64,000 bases of DNA. It comes from Tethya wilhelma. Its lineage: Eukaryota > Porifera > Demospongiae > Tethyida > Tethyidae. This document shows, piece after piece, positions 36,701-47,184 of this stretch; positions within the stretch are counted from its first letter, which is position 1; each line of letters begins with the position of its first letter. The translations under genes were made by a program, and so were the position numbers. Location: the NCBI GenBank assembly GCA_964030475.1, contig CAXIPT010000001.1:14884769-14948768 (forward strand), given 5' to 3'. Below the pieces are notes generated by a model. It was not told where the DNA came from, did no database searches, and saw only the letters and a list, made by a program, of their open reading frames with translations.

Positions 36701-38459
36701 NNNNNNNNNNNNNNNNNNNNNNNNNNNNNNNNNNNNNNNNNNNNNNNNNNNNNNNNNNNNNNNNNNNNNNNNNNNNNNNNNNNNNNNNNNNNNNNNNNNN
36801 NNNNNNNNNNNNNNNNNNNNNNNNNNNNNNNNNNNNNNNNNNNNNNNNNNNNNNNNNNNNNNNNNNTTATGATGAAAACGAGTATCAAGGAATATAGTAC
36901 CCATGTAAAGAACTTACTTTGTGCTGTCAAAGTTGGCTCAACACATTCTGGTTCTCTGGAAATCCTTTTCAAGTAAGTCAGTTAGGAAGTAAGTAAGTAA
37001 GTACGTACGTTAGGAGAACAAAAATGGTCGTACTATGGTGGCTTCCCACTAGTGCTCTCTACGAGTGCTGCGGAAACTTTTTGCGAGTTTTACGCCTTGC
37101 ATTCAGTTGGTAATCTGTCAGTGAGAGCCTCTGACTAACTTTGAAGGTTTAATTTTGTTTGACTAGATTTTTATAATGACCAAAATTTTATATTGCGTCT
37201 ATGGGACAGTCGGCCCATTCCTACTATACGTACTACCGTACGTATGATACTATTGTACGTATGCATGATTATGATACAGAGAGTATATGACCAACCGCCC
37301 ATAGTTTACCTAGCAACAACTTTACAACGGGTTTTCTAGGAGGCCACGAGTGGAGGCAGGGCTGCTTGCAAGCACGGTATAACTACCATATAGCTATGCT
37401 TACCAAATTTTCATGTGCACTTCCCAGGAAGGCCTATATAGATTTACATGGAATACCTAACTCAAAATTTGCAGATTTTCCTAACTGGCAGGTTTTCCTT
37501 TGACAGGTCACATATTATAAACAATTATTCAAAAAAATAGTACAAGCAAGTACAAAAACATTACAGAAAATTAATATGAGACAAACGTAGGAATGGTTGT
37601 CAGATTGAGCGAGTTCATTCCTGTGTCTACTATGACATTGAACTAGGGATATGACATATAGGTGACACGGTGAAGTCCTTGTTCAATCTGACAACCATTC
37701 CTATCTTGTTTGCTCACTTTTTTGTTTATATTGCATTTCTAATGTTTTTTGTACTTGTTAGCTCAAAGTGCAGGTGCCAGAGAAAGCATCAAAGCATTCT
37801 TGTGGGTTGTTTTTTTTGCATTTAACTGCATGGAAGTAAAATTAACACAACCTTAATCAGTCTACCCACATTCGCTTTGCACAGTTGCACATACACAGTT
37901 GTTTAAGCCCATTTGTTTCCTCTCTTGTACAGGTGTTGTCCTACCCATCATTGCTACTGCTCCTTTGGGTAGGTGCATGTTGTTATGCATTGCTACCAGG
38001 CATGACTGTGTATGTATATTGGCTCTAAGAATGATCATGGCTCTTAGATTTTGCCCATGTTGATCCATAATTTCTATTGGTTCCTCACAGACAAACCTAA
38101 TCACTTGTTGGAGTATAATATTGGCAATAACTTTTGTTTAGAAGACATCAATGTGACCACTATATTCTCCATCAACTGCACACCAAGCAATACTCCAGTA
38201 CCAACACCCACAGTGCAGTGGTTGGTCTATGATGAAGAGTTGAATGAATCAAGATTTACTGACTTGTTGGTTCTAGAGAATAATGGGAGCACCTTATCAG
38301 TTGGACCCATGTCACTTATGAACCTTAGTCTACTCTTTAATGGTGAAAGGGACTCAGGGCAGGATGGAGTTGTCCCTATTAACTTCACTTGTTTTATGAG
38401 TAATACTGCTGGAAGTAATGTACAGACTAGCATTGTTACTAAATGCTGTAAGTTGCTTG

Positions 38460-38518
<59 letters not shown>

Positions 38519-39524
38519 GCATGCTTAGCCCCTTATCAGTGTCAAGATGGTGTCACTAACAGTTGTAACCAAAGGTGCAACAGAACTGATGAAGGAGATC
38601 ATGTCTGTGCCTGCTTTAATGATAGCTATACAATGGATTTAGAAGATGGCAACACGTGTAAAGGTATGCTAATAAGTATAGTCTATCACACATTATGCTT
38701 ATTGAAACATATATGTCTTCCATGCCACAGATGTTGATGAATGTGCTAGTGGCATGATTGAAGCTTGTAATAAAACAACACAAGAATGCAGAAACTTCAT
38801 TGGTGGATATAAATGTGTTTGTCGAGAGGGATTTGAAGCAGATTCTTTTGTTTGTCGAGGTAAGCAAAACAATAGTCCTTAGTAGCCATTTCATCATCAT
38901 AACTGTCATTAATTCTCAGATGTTGATGAATGTTCATCTCCCAATCCTTGTCCTCCTAATGCTCTTTGCAATAACACATTCGGATCATATAGTTGTACAT
39001 GTGATAAAGGCTTTGAGGAAGTTTCAACTATAAATGTTTGTAGAAGTAAGCTCCTATAATATTATAGGTCTGACCGTCACATACCATCTAATCGTAATCA
39101 CAAACTAATGCACAGATGTAAATGAATGTGCTGGTGGAAATGGTCCATGTAGTGAACATGCCAACTGTACTGACACTATTGGTGGCTTTATATGTGGTCC
39201 ATGTGCCTTTGGATATACAGGAAATGGGAGTGTGTGTGAAGGTATGTATCTATTCATTATACTCATGAACTTTGGAATTAGACTTGCTTTGTTGTGCAGT
39301 ACTAGAGCTTTTGACTGCATGGTAAAGGTGGTTGTGCACCTATTATTATATTGCATGTGAATTTTTTGTCAAAAGAAAAACAATTATTATTTAATTTTTA
39401 TTCAGACATCAATGAATGCCTTGGTAAAAACTGTTCTTACTCTTGTGATGACCATGTTGGTTTTGCCAAGTGTACATGTGGATTTGGATATCGATTGGAC
39501 AACAGAGATCAAGAAAACTGCACA
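30761..39524 (+). CDS. Partial EGF-repeat and Ig-like extracellular protein
   Basis: Exons each code for one module with phase-1 borders. Calcium-binding EGF domains (DIDEC..., DVDEC..., DVNEC...) are at 30761-30889, 31366-31491, 32659-32784 and about 38732-38859, 38920-39044, 39117-39240 and 39406-39524. Less regular cysteine-rich modules lie at 31201-31308 and about 38523-38661. A short exon at about 37932-37966 joins an Ig-like segment at 38091-38449 (TVQWLVYDEE, INFTCFMSNTAGS). Asn-X-Thr glycosylation sites are frequent. No signal peptide, membrane segment or stop is identified, so both ends are open. The long intron 32785-37931 is filled with repeats and a 238-base gap. The two exon groups could belong to different genes, but shared phase and module type favour one. 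Likely a secreted or surface adhesion protein (inference). Confidence 0.8.
31545..32640. mobile_element. GTAGGAATGGGC-ended element(s), with internal inverted repeat
   Basis: Left end GTAGGAATAGGGC near 31557. An internal GTGTAGGAATGGGCAGTGC near 32262-32280 is mirrored by GCACTGCCCATTCCTACAC near 32604-32622, with TTGGAACAAGG and CGGCACATGACTACTTCA inside both arms. The left ~700 bp recurs inverted at 35640-36300 and 36867-37240. No transposase is visible. The right end lies about 20-30 bp from the splice acceptor of the EGF exon at 32659. Confidence 0.7.
33129..34705. mobile_element. 1.6-kb long-armed inverted repeat element
   Basis: About 530-630-bp imperfect arms: 33129-33660 and 34075-34705 are reverse complements with scattered substitutions and one internal duplication in the right arm (CTTATAGTAAGTGNGTGGGGCTTGAAG occurs twice, near 34381 and 34486). 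The ~410-bp centre holds another hairpin. No coding capacity is visible. It is a fold-back type non-autonomous element in the EGF gene intron. Confidence 0.8.
33758..33953. mobile_element. Nested hairpin element in the centre of the 1.6-kb repeat
   Basis: GTCTCACTAGTACTAGCCAG at the left is mirrored by CTGGTTAGCGAGAC at the right. Inner arms CCTGCAAGGAAAG and CTTTCCTTGCAG, and GTTACCAGAATCTGGT and ACCAGATTCTAGTAAC, are also paired. It appears to be an element inserted within the larger fold-back element. Confidence 0.6.
35149..35213. repeat. (GAA)n microsatellite
   Basis: Roughly 18 GAA/AGA triplets followed by GAG/GAA imperfect repeats in the EGF gene intron. Confidence 0.95.
35640..36300. 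mobile_element. Inverted copy of the GTAGGAATGGGC element
   Basis: Reverse-complement relative of about 31557-32300: GCACTGCCCATTCCTACACTG, AAGTTGGCTCA, TTCTCTGGAAA, GTGGCTTCCCACTAG and GGCCCATTCCTACTATA occur in matching order. About 10 percent or more of positions differ. Confidence 0.75.
36301..36628. mobile_element. Short GTAGGAATGGGC MITE, abuts the gap
   Basis: AATGTAGGAATGGGCAGTGC at 36301 is mirrored by GCACTGCCCATTCCTACATT ending near 36620, with GGCACATGACTACTTCA inside both arms. It is the same family as 32262-32622. Confidence 0.8.
36629..36866. other. Assembly gap (238 n)
   Basis: Run of n flanked by members of the same repeat family, which explains the failure to close it. Confidence 0.99.
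36867..37240. mobile_element. Third long copy of the GTAGGAATGGGC element (partial)
   Basis: Parallel to 35935-36300 and inverse to 31557-31920 (CGAGTATCAAGGAA, GTGCTGTCAAAGTTGGCTCA, GGCCCATTCCTACTATAC). Its left end is lost in the gap. Confidence 0.7.
37241..37931. other. Intronic sequence before the resumed EGF/Ig gene
   Basis: Inverted motifs GTAGGAATGGTTGTCAGATTG (near 37587) and CAATCTGACAACCATTCCTA (near 37684) form another ~120-bp hairpin element. Otherwise nothing is recognised. Confidence 0.5.
38462..38516. repeat. (CA)n microsatellite
   Basis: CA tract in a short intron between the Ig-like exon and the next cysteine-rich exon. Confidence 0.95.
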
Positions 39525-41145
39525 GGTATAATGTAAAAATAATTGCTGAGCACATTAGCACTCGGCATCATAACCAGTTTGTAGTAGGATTGGCATTATT
39601 ATGATTACTTTTTGCGTCTGATTACAACTTACAAAAATTATTAGCCCTTGGTGCGTATACGCAGCAAGGGTTACGGTAGTCATTTTGTCTGTCTGTCTGT
39701 TCCAACGAAATATCAAGAAATACAGTCACTACACCAATGTACCGGAAGTCCATATGTCACCATACAATTTTATTTGCAGGGCTTCGACCACAGTGAACCA
39801 CAAGCGATTTCTCATTATATATTCATGCGTGCATATCTCTAAAAGCGTTTTAGCTAGCTTTCTAAACTCTTTTGCACTGGAAAGACCAATGTATCTACTT
39901 CAAAAACTTGTAAAAATCAGGACTCAACTGCGTTCGCTTCACATACAGTTGACAATCTTTGCCAGGATTTTCTCACACTTTATCCCGTGACATTATTTTT
40001 TGCGACATATAGTTATGAACTTGGGACTTGCAATTGGAATACAGAAAGAGGAGGTAATGGTCAAACTGCAGACGTAGTTTGGACTTGTGCACGAATTTAT
40101 AGATACGCGATTTCGAGCAACCCAAAAATTACATATAAATTGTATAGGGACTACAAAAGTGCAAAGTTCATACATTGCATGCAGCATCAAACCATAGATT
40201 AAACTAGCAACTCTATAGCTAGATGACAACATTTCTTTGGATGTAGTGAGTATTCTGCTGTGTTCATGATCACATCAAACCTGTTGTCATACATTAGGTC
40301 TATAATTCCAATGACGAACCTGAAAAAATAGATATACATTCATCATCAATATCGGCTTGGCAACTTCGAGTACAGAATAGTATAAACTGCTAGTTACAAG
40401 ACTTCCTCAAGTCTAACTAAGACTTGTCCCTGTGTACAGAGTCTGAGAGCCTGGGCACAAGGCCATCTAGGACTGTAGGTCACTAATCACTATGATCCGC
40501 TAATGCATGAGCTCGGTAGGGTACTGCACCCCAAATTAAATGAAATACCATGGAATGACAATGCATAGTTCAACTTTAAATTGAAAGGAGCATAGCTACT
40601 CTGTAATGAACAGTAAAGGTGCTCACAAGATACAGCCACCATACACTGAAATACCTATAGCATACCAGACAGGAAAACTGACTTGTAATGGCCGGATATC
40701 TGAATCAATGCCAGACAATCAAATATACTTTAAATGCTTTCCAAATGTCAAATCATAACCAGTGATTTTGAAATAGAAAAATAAACAACACTGGACCAGT
40801 AGTAATTCAGGTTTTGCATGCTAATGCTAGGCAAGGTTGTATCAACTACAAAGATTGCTTGACATTTTTTTTTTTTTTTNACTGCTCAGGGAGAGCCTCT
40901 GGACGATCCTCTCATTGCTCAGTGTGTGGAGGTGTGCATTGCTAGAAGGCAGCCATAACTATAAATAGAAAAATCAAATTGTCATATGCAGTAGAACAAT
41001 AGAGCCTACTTAGTTCATGTTTATTGTTAAAGTGGTTTTCAATTGTTGTGATTTTCTGACCCTTGAGTACTAAAATAACGTTTAACATCCGACGTAATGA
41101 CGTCATGGATAAGTAATTTTAATTTTGTGTGGGCAACTGACAATC
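39525..41145. other. Intergenic region with GGTTACGGTAGTC repeat and contig join
   Basis: AGCAAGGGTTACGGTAGTCATTTTGTCTGTC at about 39660 is one member of a dispersed family also seen at 44215 and, inverted, near 59470-59510. A contig join follows a poly-T at n40880. No exon is supported. Confidence 0.5.
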
Positions 41146-42409
41146 ATGGGCTATGCTTGTGTGATTGTTTTGGTGTTTCTACAGTGCAGCTGCAGCTTAC
41201 TACTTGCTCAAGTCCCAGGTATATACCGTCATTTTGACCCTATACAGTAATCTAATTATGTTTCCTAGTAGCAATACTAGGTAGTCCAGCCTCCTCAGCA
41301 AAATTGATTCATTCAGTATGTAATAGTGTTTCATCATAATTATTAGATACAAATAAAGACTTCTGTACCATAATAATTATGTCAATCATAACCAGCTACT
41401 AACGTGAAAGTTCTACTTGTCATGCATATGGTATGATAATATAAGAAGCATGAAGAGGCTGAATCTATGCCCAGCATCATACAGCATGTGCTTCAACCGC
41501 AGTTCAACAGCATCAGTTTCAGTGCTTTACGTTGCTCATAAATCATTCATAAATATTTTCTGAGCTTCTCTCAATAATTCCTGTCCCAAGTTTATCTCAA
41601 TCACTGAGATATGGGCAGCTTAACTAAATCACTGTCTCTATAGCCCGTAATAACCTCTGCACGGTGGAGTGATTTTCTTTTCATCCCCCTCAGAGCTGAC
41701 TCTCTTACTCAATGGTGAGGTTATACCAGAACATGAAGCACTAGACAAAGAAGATGTGGGTACAACTGCAGATGGTGCACTCTCTGTTGTGTTCTTTGAT
41801 TCTGGAGGAGATCCTAGAATAATTTATCCATTTGGTGGTGGAATAGAACTACCTCACTTTTGGGATGAGATGATTGGAGCATTTTCTGAGAATAGTTCAC
41901 GAATCATCCGTTTGACACGAGGAAGAGATGAGGAACAACCTAATGCTCACGAAGGGGTCTGGAGATTTATAGTTCCTGATGGCAATGGAGAGAGGACCAT
42001 CTATGTTGGCTTATATACCCGTCGTAAGCATTTACCCATTGAAGGGAAATGTAATATTATTGATTTGTTTCTCATTCAGGTTTAACCAGTAATGGTGTTA
42101 TAAACACTATAATGTCATCAGATGTCACATTGACAGCAGTTAGTCCCCTGTTGACTGAGCCTCCAACCTATACTCTTACTGTTGCTACTGATGGAGGACC
42201 TCCTGGTAGTGTTAGCTGGACAATAGGTGGAGCACCAATCCCAGACAGCACTGTGACTACAAACGTTAATAGTAATAGCCAGAGTGATTTGGATAATGCT
42301 CGCTATACCAACACACTGATGGCAAGAGGGAGACCAAGTGGTACCATCACATTTACTGCTACCAACAGACGTATCCCAACTCCTCGAAGTGTGCAAATCA
42401 CTAATCTAT
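41146..42409 (+). CDS. Receptor X, N-terminal exons: signal peptide, domain A1, domain B1
   Basis: Exon 41146-41218 codes for a signal peptide (MGYACVIVLVFLQCSCSLLL, then AQVP) and ends in phase 1. Exon 41694-42023 codes for an unrecognised ~110-residue domain A, with LLLNGEVIPEHEALDKEDVG, GALSVVF, GGDPRIIYP, SRIIRLTRGRDE and EGVWRFIVPDGNGERTIYVG. Exon 42080-42409 codes for domain B, an Ig-like ~108-residue domain, with SDVTLTAVSPLLTEPPTYTL, PPGSVSWTIGGAPIPDS and GTITFTATNRR. Both exons are 330 bp and phase 1-1. A1 lacks the Cys-Cys pair that other A copies carry before HEGVWRF. The gene probably continues through the second A-B pair (45190-46831) to the phosphatase domains at 46867-49989, but joins at 42522, 45224 and 46832 prevent proof. 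Confidence 0.8.
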
Positions 42410-44232
42410 GTAAGTGCATTATGTGATTCACCAAAATAGACCCTAAATAGAGTGCCCTATATACAAATGTTTGGTTTCAGTTGACTTATTTGGGGCTTGA
42501 GGTGGTGATGGTGGGGGGGGTNTTACAGGATAATCTGAACAACGGCAACTCTACATAGGAAATAGAAGGTACTTACGTTCATGAATCGAAGTTACATGAT
42601 CTTGAAATAATTATGTGTAGCATTTTGAAAAAGGTTGTAGTTTATGAGATCTGAGGCTTTTGTGCTTCTTTGAGCGCTTAGCTTTGAAACTGGACCCATA
42701 AATCACCCCCCACGTATAGTGTGCGCTATATATCTAGAAATACAGTTGGATTGGATGTGCTTCAGATGACAGAGCTCTGGCTCTCAGCCTTTGGATGTGA
42801 TGTGCTTGGCTCAGGTGGCTTAGCTGCTTGCACAGGTAAGTAACTCAATTGATTGCAAGCTAAAATTCTGAGCTTAAAACTGTCAAGTTAGTTGTGTCAG
42901 TGTGTTTACCAGTGAATTTCTACATGCTTCCAGCTTAGTACTGAGCTAGCTAAGCAGCATGGTCACCAGGTACTGGTATTACATGATTCATGTAGCCCAT
43001 AGGTTTGCTATATAGTATCTGACAACAGCTGATAATCATAGCATTGCTCATCTGGTTCATTGTATGGATGCTGCTTCATCACAAGTTGCAGGTGACAGAG
43101 TGCGCTAAGGCTTATGCACCATCGGTGCCTTTATTGTAGTAGCAATCACTGTCCACGAAATAACCTTGTAATCTTGAGCTCATTGGTGACTGGAATAAAT
43201 TGACCAAATCCAGAAGTACCATCTGAATAGCTAATCACATCCTTAGAAAGCACTCTGTGTAGAAACAGTGCTGGACTGAATTTAAAATGGCGTAGCAAGT
43301 ATGAGAGAGAGGCTCAGTAAGAGCAGCACCTAGCTCTCTTGAGTGACATCCTGGCAGATTTAACTGCATGTAGAGATTGTAATTATACTCAGGCGAACCA
43401 AGTGATTAATTATTATAATCATTAACTTTATACCGTATACCTAGAAATTTTTGAGGGGATCGTTGCCTATCCACGAAAATTTTACCCATGAAGTTTTCGG
43501 GATCGCATTGCAATATATGGGTGGGGCTGCTCGATCCTCGAAAATTAAATCGTGAAGAGTTTGGTGATACGGAAGCTATTTGTCTCCTGGGAAGCCATAC
43601 TATTATCATGTTTTCACAGTGTGTGAAGACTTGAAATGTGACAAAGGAGTGTATATATGTATATTTCCTTCAGTTTTTCCTCCATATTTCCCTCGGTTTT
43701 ATAATATCAGTGTCCTTTCCATATAAAACTCTGAAAGAAACTATAGTGCTTTAAAGAACCTTCAGAAGCCTGTCTTGAAGAACACAATGTTAGTGTTGCT
43801 TTTCCACATAGATAGTATTTGTTCTCTGTTTCAAGTGTAAATTTTAGACTTCTCACAATAGTTTCTTTCCACTTTTGAGCTGTTTGAGTGCAGTTATGAC
43901 TTAGTCAGCTTCAGCAGTTTATGTGCTAAGCGCTAGGATACAAGGATTTTAGAACATGCCTACTGACGAGTATTATCAAAATCCATTATCAAAATCAGTA
44001 TTATCAAAATCCACTCAGTAATAATTATGATATGATTATTAGTAAACCCAGGGGCAGAGCCTTGTTTATTTTTGATAATGCCCGAGTAGGCATATTCTAT
44101 ACAATACATAATTATAGCCTTCAGAATCTTCCTGGATCTATGATAAAACGGTATAATAGCTAAAGCTATAATATCACCTTCATAGTTAAGCCTTGGCGCG
44201 TGAGTATCACGTGCAGAGGGTTACGGTAGTCG

Positions 44233-44269
<37 letters not shown>

Positions 44270-45189
44270 TGTCTGTTACTGGATAATGTGAAGAATGGCA
44301 GCTCTATGGTCCAAACCGAAGGTACTTACGTTCATGAATCGAAATTATCTTGAAAATGGTTGTGTAGAATCTTGCAAGACACTTTACAAGGGGTAGTCAC
44401 TCCCACTCCGTGTATGGTTCCGTTTGCGACCGGGATCAAGAGTCTTGATCCACTAAAAGTCGCCTTGATCGCTTGATCTACAGTAAAAATGGTCCTTGAT
44501 CCTTTGATCGAAGTCAAACCTAGCGCTTGATCAATGAACTTTGACCCTCAGGCGATTGCACGTGCAAAATGCGCATAATTAACTACAGTTCGATCCGAGA
44601 AGGAACTGCTATAACATGAATTTAATGCTGGTACTAGGTGTATAGTGGAGTAAAAGTGTCACTTGCACCAATCTAGACTGGCCAAATCGAATTCTCTCCA
44701 CGTGGCCACAGAGCTTGCGCTAATCGGCTAACCGTATACACATTTCTATTTACACGAAAAAAAATTGAAATTGCACAGTCTATCAATTACGTCATAATAG
44801 TCGCAGCCTCTGGATGTGATGTGCTTGGCTCTGTGGGTGGCTTAGTTGCTTGCACAGGTAAGTAACTCAATTGATTGCAAGCTAAAATTCTGAGCTTACA
44901 AGTTAGCTGTGTCAGTGTGTTTACCAGTGAACTTCCACATACCAAGTTCCAGCTAGCTATTAAAGCTAAGCTGCATACTCATATTACATGATTCAGGTAG
45001 CCCATAGGTTTGCTGATAATCATAGCATTGCTCATCTGGTTCATTGTCTGTGATTTATGCTGCTTATAATCACAAGTTGCAAGTGACAGAGTGCGCCGAG
45101 GCTTGTGCACCACCGGTGCCTTTCATGGTAGCTGAGGCTGCCCACAGGTAAGAATACTGTTTGATTATGATTCTATTACTTTTCCTCAG
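42410..45189. other. Receptor X intronic region with duplicated segments
   Basis: Two internal duplicates (about 42780-43130 and 44810-45130; CTGGATGTGATGTGCTTGGC, CACAGGTAAGTAACTCAATT) and a piece at about 43640-44160 that recurs at 52740-53290 in receptor Y. The ACGGTAGTC repeat is present at 44215, with a (GT)n tract at 44238-44268. A contig join follows a poly-G at n42522. No exon can be supported with confidence. Confidence 0.6.
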
Positions 45190-45223
45190 AGCTGACCCTC
45201 TTACTCAATGGTGAGGTTATACC
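45190..45223 (+). CDS. Start of receptor X domain A2 exon, cut at n45224
   Basis: After a CCTCAG acceptor the frame reads ELTLLLNGEVIP, the invariant opening of domain A, and stops at the n. The preceding ~65 bases are identical to those before the A exon of receptor Y (53314-53377). The rest of this exon is found on the minus strand from 46831. Confidence 0.85.
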
Positions 45224-45224
45224 N

Positions 45225-46059
45225 TGTAAAAATGAATATGCATGGTGCACAACCTGCAATTTTATACACTATTATATTATAATAATTATACAACACATTA
45301 GACTAAGTGCATCCAAGCATTAATGATACCTCATGCAGCTATAACATCAAGGCTGCCAATTGAGGCATGCATATGCAATGCAGCATGCAGACTACTGTTG
45401 TATGCGGGGTGTGCCTACTTAGACAATATATAAATTATTGTCGCCATCATCGTACCATGAGCTAGCTTGCTGCGGAGTTAGCAAAAACACAAGTGCTTGG
45501 ACTTGAAATACTCTGCTGCATCCAAGTGTTTATAATAGGGTCAGTGTTGCTATTTCAGACTTCCAGTGTTGTTCTAGTGGGTGCACGATTGGGCAACTCT
45601 AGCTAGTTCTAGCTGCTTGAGCGATTACCCGAACTGAAAATCCTCCATGGCATAGCTCAGAAATTGTAAGCTTTTAGCTTCTGAAAAATATATATTGTTT
45701 AGATAAATACCAGTACTCCGTACTTATATCCATAATTTTCAGAGTAGACTTGCAGTTCTTAAGTTCAGATTAAGAGTGAATACACACACACACAATTACA
45801 TACACACACAGGGAAAAAATGACTACTATAACCCTTTCAGCGTATAACAGTAAAACTTATGATAGTCCAGGCCTGAGGATGAGGCTACTTCCCATTAATT
45901 CTGTAAGCATAAGCCTACTAAGTATGCTAGAGAAAGCCTTATGTTAGGAGTTGAATTAAGCAAAGAGACTAATCAGAGAGCTTTTAATCCTTTGTACAAA
46001 AAATAAGCATCAAAAAATTAACATGCAACAAAATAAATTTTTTTCAGTATGTAAAATTA

Positions 46060-46093
<34 letters not shown>

Positions 46094-46831
46094 TTGTGTG
46101 ATTGTGCGTGAGCATGTGCGTGTGTGTGTGTGCCCCGGGCCGGTGTGTGTGCACGTGTGCAACAGTTGCATTAAACTTACATGGGATAGTGATTTGTATA
46201 CTTTGAGGAGTTGTGGTACGTCTGTTGTTAGCAGTAAATGTGATGGTACCACTTGGTCTCCCTCTTGCCATCAGTGTGTTGGTATAGCGAGAATTCTCCA
46301 AATCATCACGGCTATCACTTCTAACATTTACAGTGCTGTTTAGAATTGTAACTCCATCTCCTGTCCAGCTAATACTAGTAGGAGGTCCTCTATTAGTAGC
46401 AACAGTAAGAGTATAAGTTGGAGGCTCAGTCGTCAGGAAACTAACTGCTGTCAATGTGACGTCTGATGAAGTTATAGCATTTATAGCACCACTATTGGGT
46501 TCATCTGTGTAACAAGAGAACAATTATTGATGATGGTATTGCCCCGGCCCACACATCAATTATCCTTACCACGGGTGTATAAGGGAGTATAGATGGTCCT
46601 CTCTCCATTGCCATCAGGAACTATAAATCTCCAGACTCCTTCGTGAACGCAACATTGTCTCTCATCTCTTCCTCGTGTCAAACGGATGATTCGTGAAGTA
46701 TTCCCAGAGAGTGTTGCAATTGACTCATCCCAAAAGTGAGCTGGTTCTATTCTAACACCAGCTGGATAGAGAATTCTAGGATCTCCTCCAGAACCAGAAA
46801 ACACAACAGAGAGTGCACCAGCTGGACTTGC
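45225..46831 (-). other. Contig inverted in the scaffold, carries the rest of domain A2 and domain B2
   Basis: The minus strand from 46831 reads PAGALSVVFSGSGGDPRILY and continues domain A to a donor at 46570. Domain B2 follows at 46504-46181 (DEPNSGAINAITSSDVTLTA...), also ending at a donor. Both ends of this block are contig joins. Turning it around would put the domain A remainder directly after its first 34 bases at 45190-45223, in the same order as every other A-B pair here. A short stretch between the two parts is still missing. The 45225-46180 part is intronic, with (GT)n at 46062-46092. Confidence 0.85.
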
Positions 46832-46866
46832 NTACACAGCATTTGTTCCATCTCTCTCACACACAG

Positions 46867-47141
46867 CTAACTGGTAGCAATGAGCGTCCACTGAAGGTCA
46901 CACAGTACCACTTCACCGCCTGGCCTGATCATGGTGTACCAGAATATGCTAGTCCAATCCTAGCCTTCCACAAGAGAGTGTTGTCTCAGTACAAACCCAA
47001 AGGAGGCCCTGTCATGGTCCATTGCAGGTGGGTGATTTGTGTTGCTTGTGTGGTTGGGTGTTTGTGCATTGTTGTGAACTCATGTGTGTATAGCATTGTG
47101 TGTTTAAGTATATTCATACCATGTGTTTGTACACATGTTCC

Positions 47142-47184
<43 letters not shown>

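Noticed and set aside
39648..40202. Overlapping open frames downstream of the EGF gene
   Set aside because: They lie in a dispersed GGTTACGGTAGTC repeat and lack splice sites or motifs.
42780..42837. Possible small exon (reading GCDVLGSGGLAACTG) before a GTAAGT donor, duplicated near 44812
   Set aside because: No clear acceptor or match to any neighbouring domain, and it lies in a duplicated intronic segment; left as unsupported.
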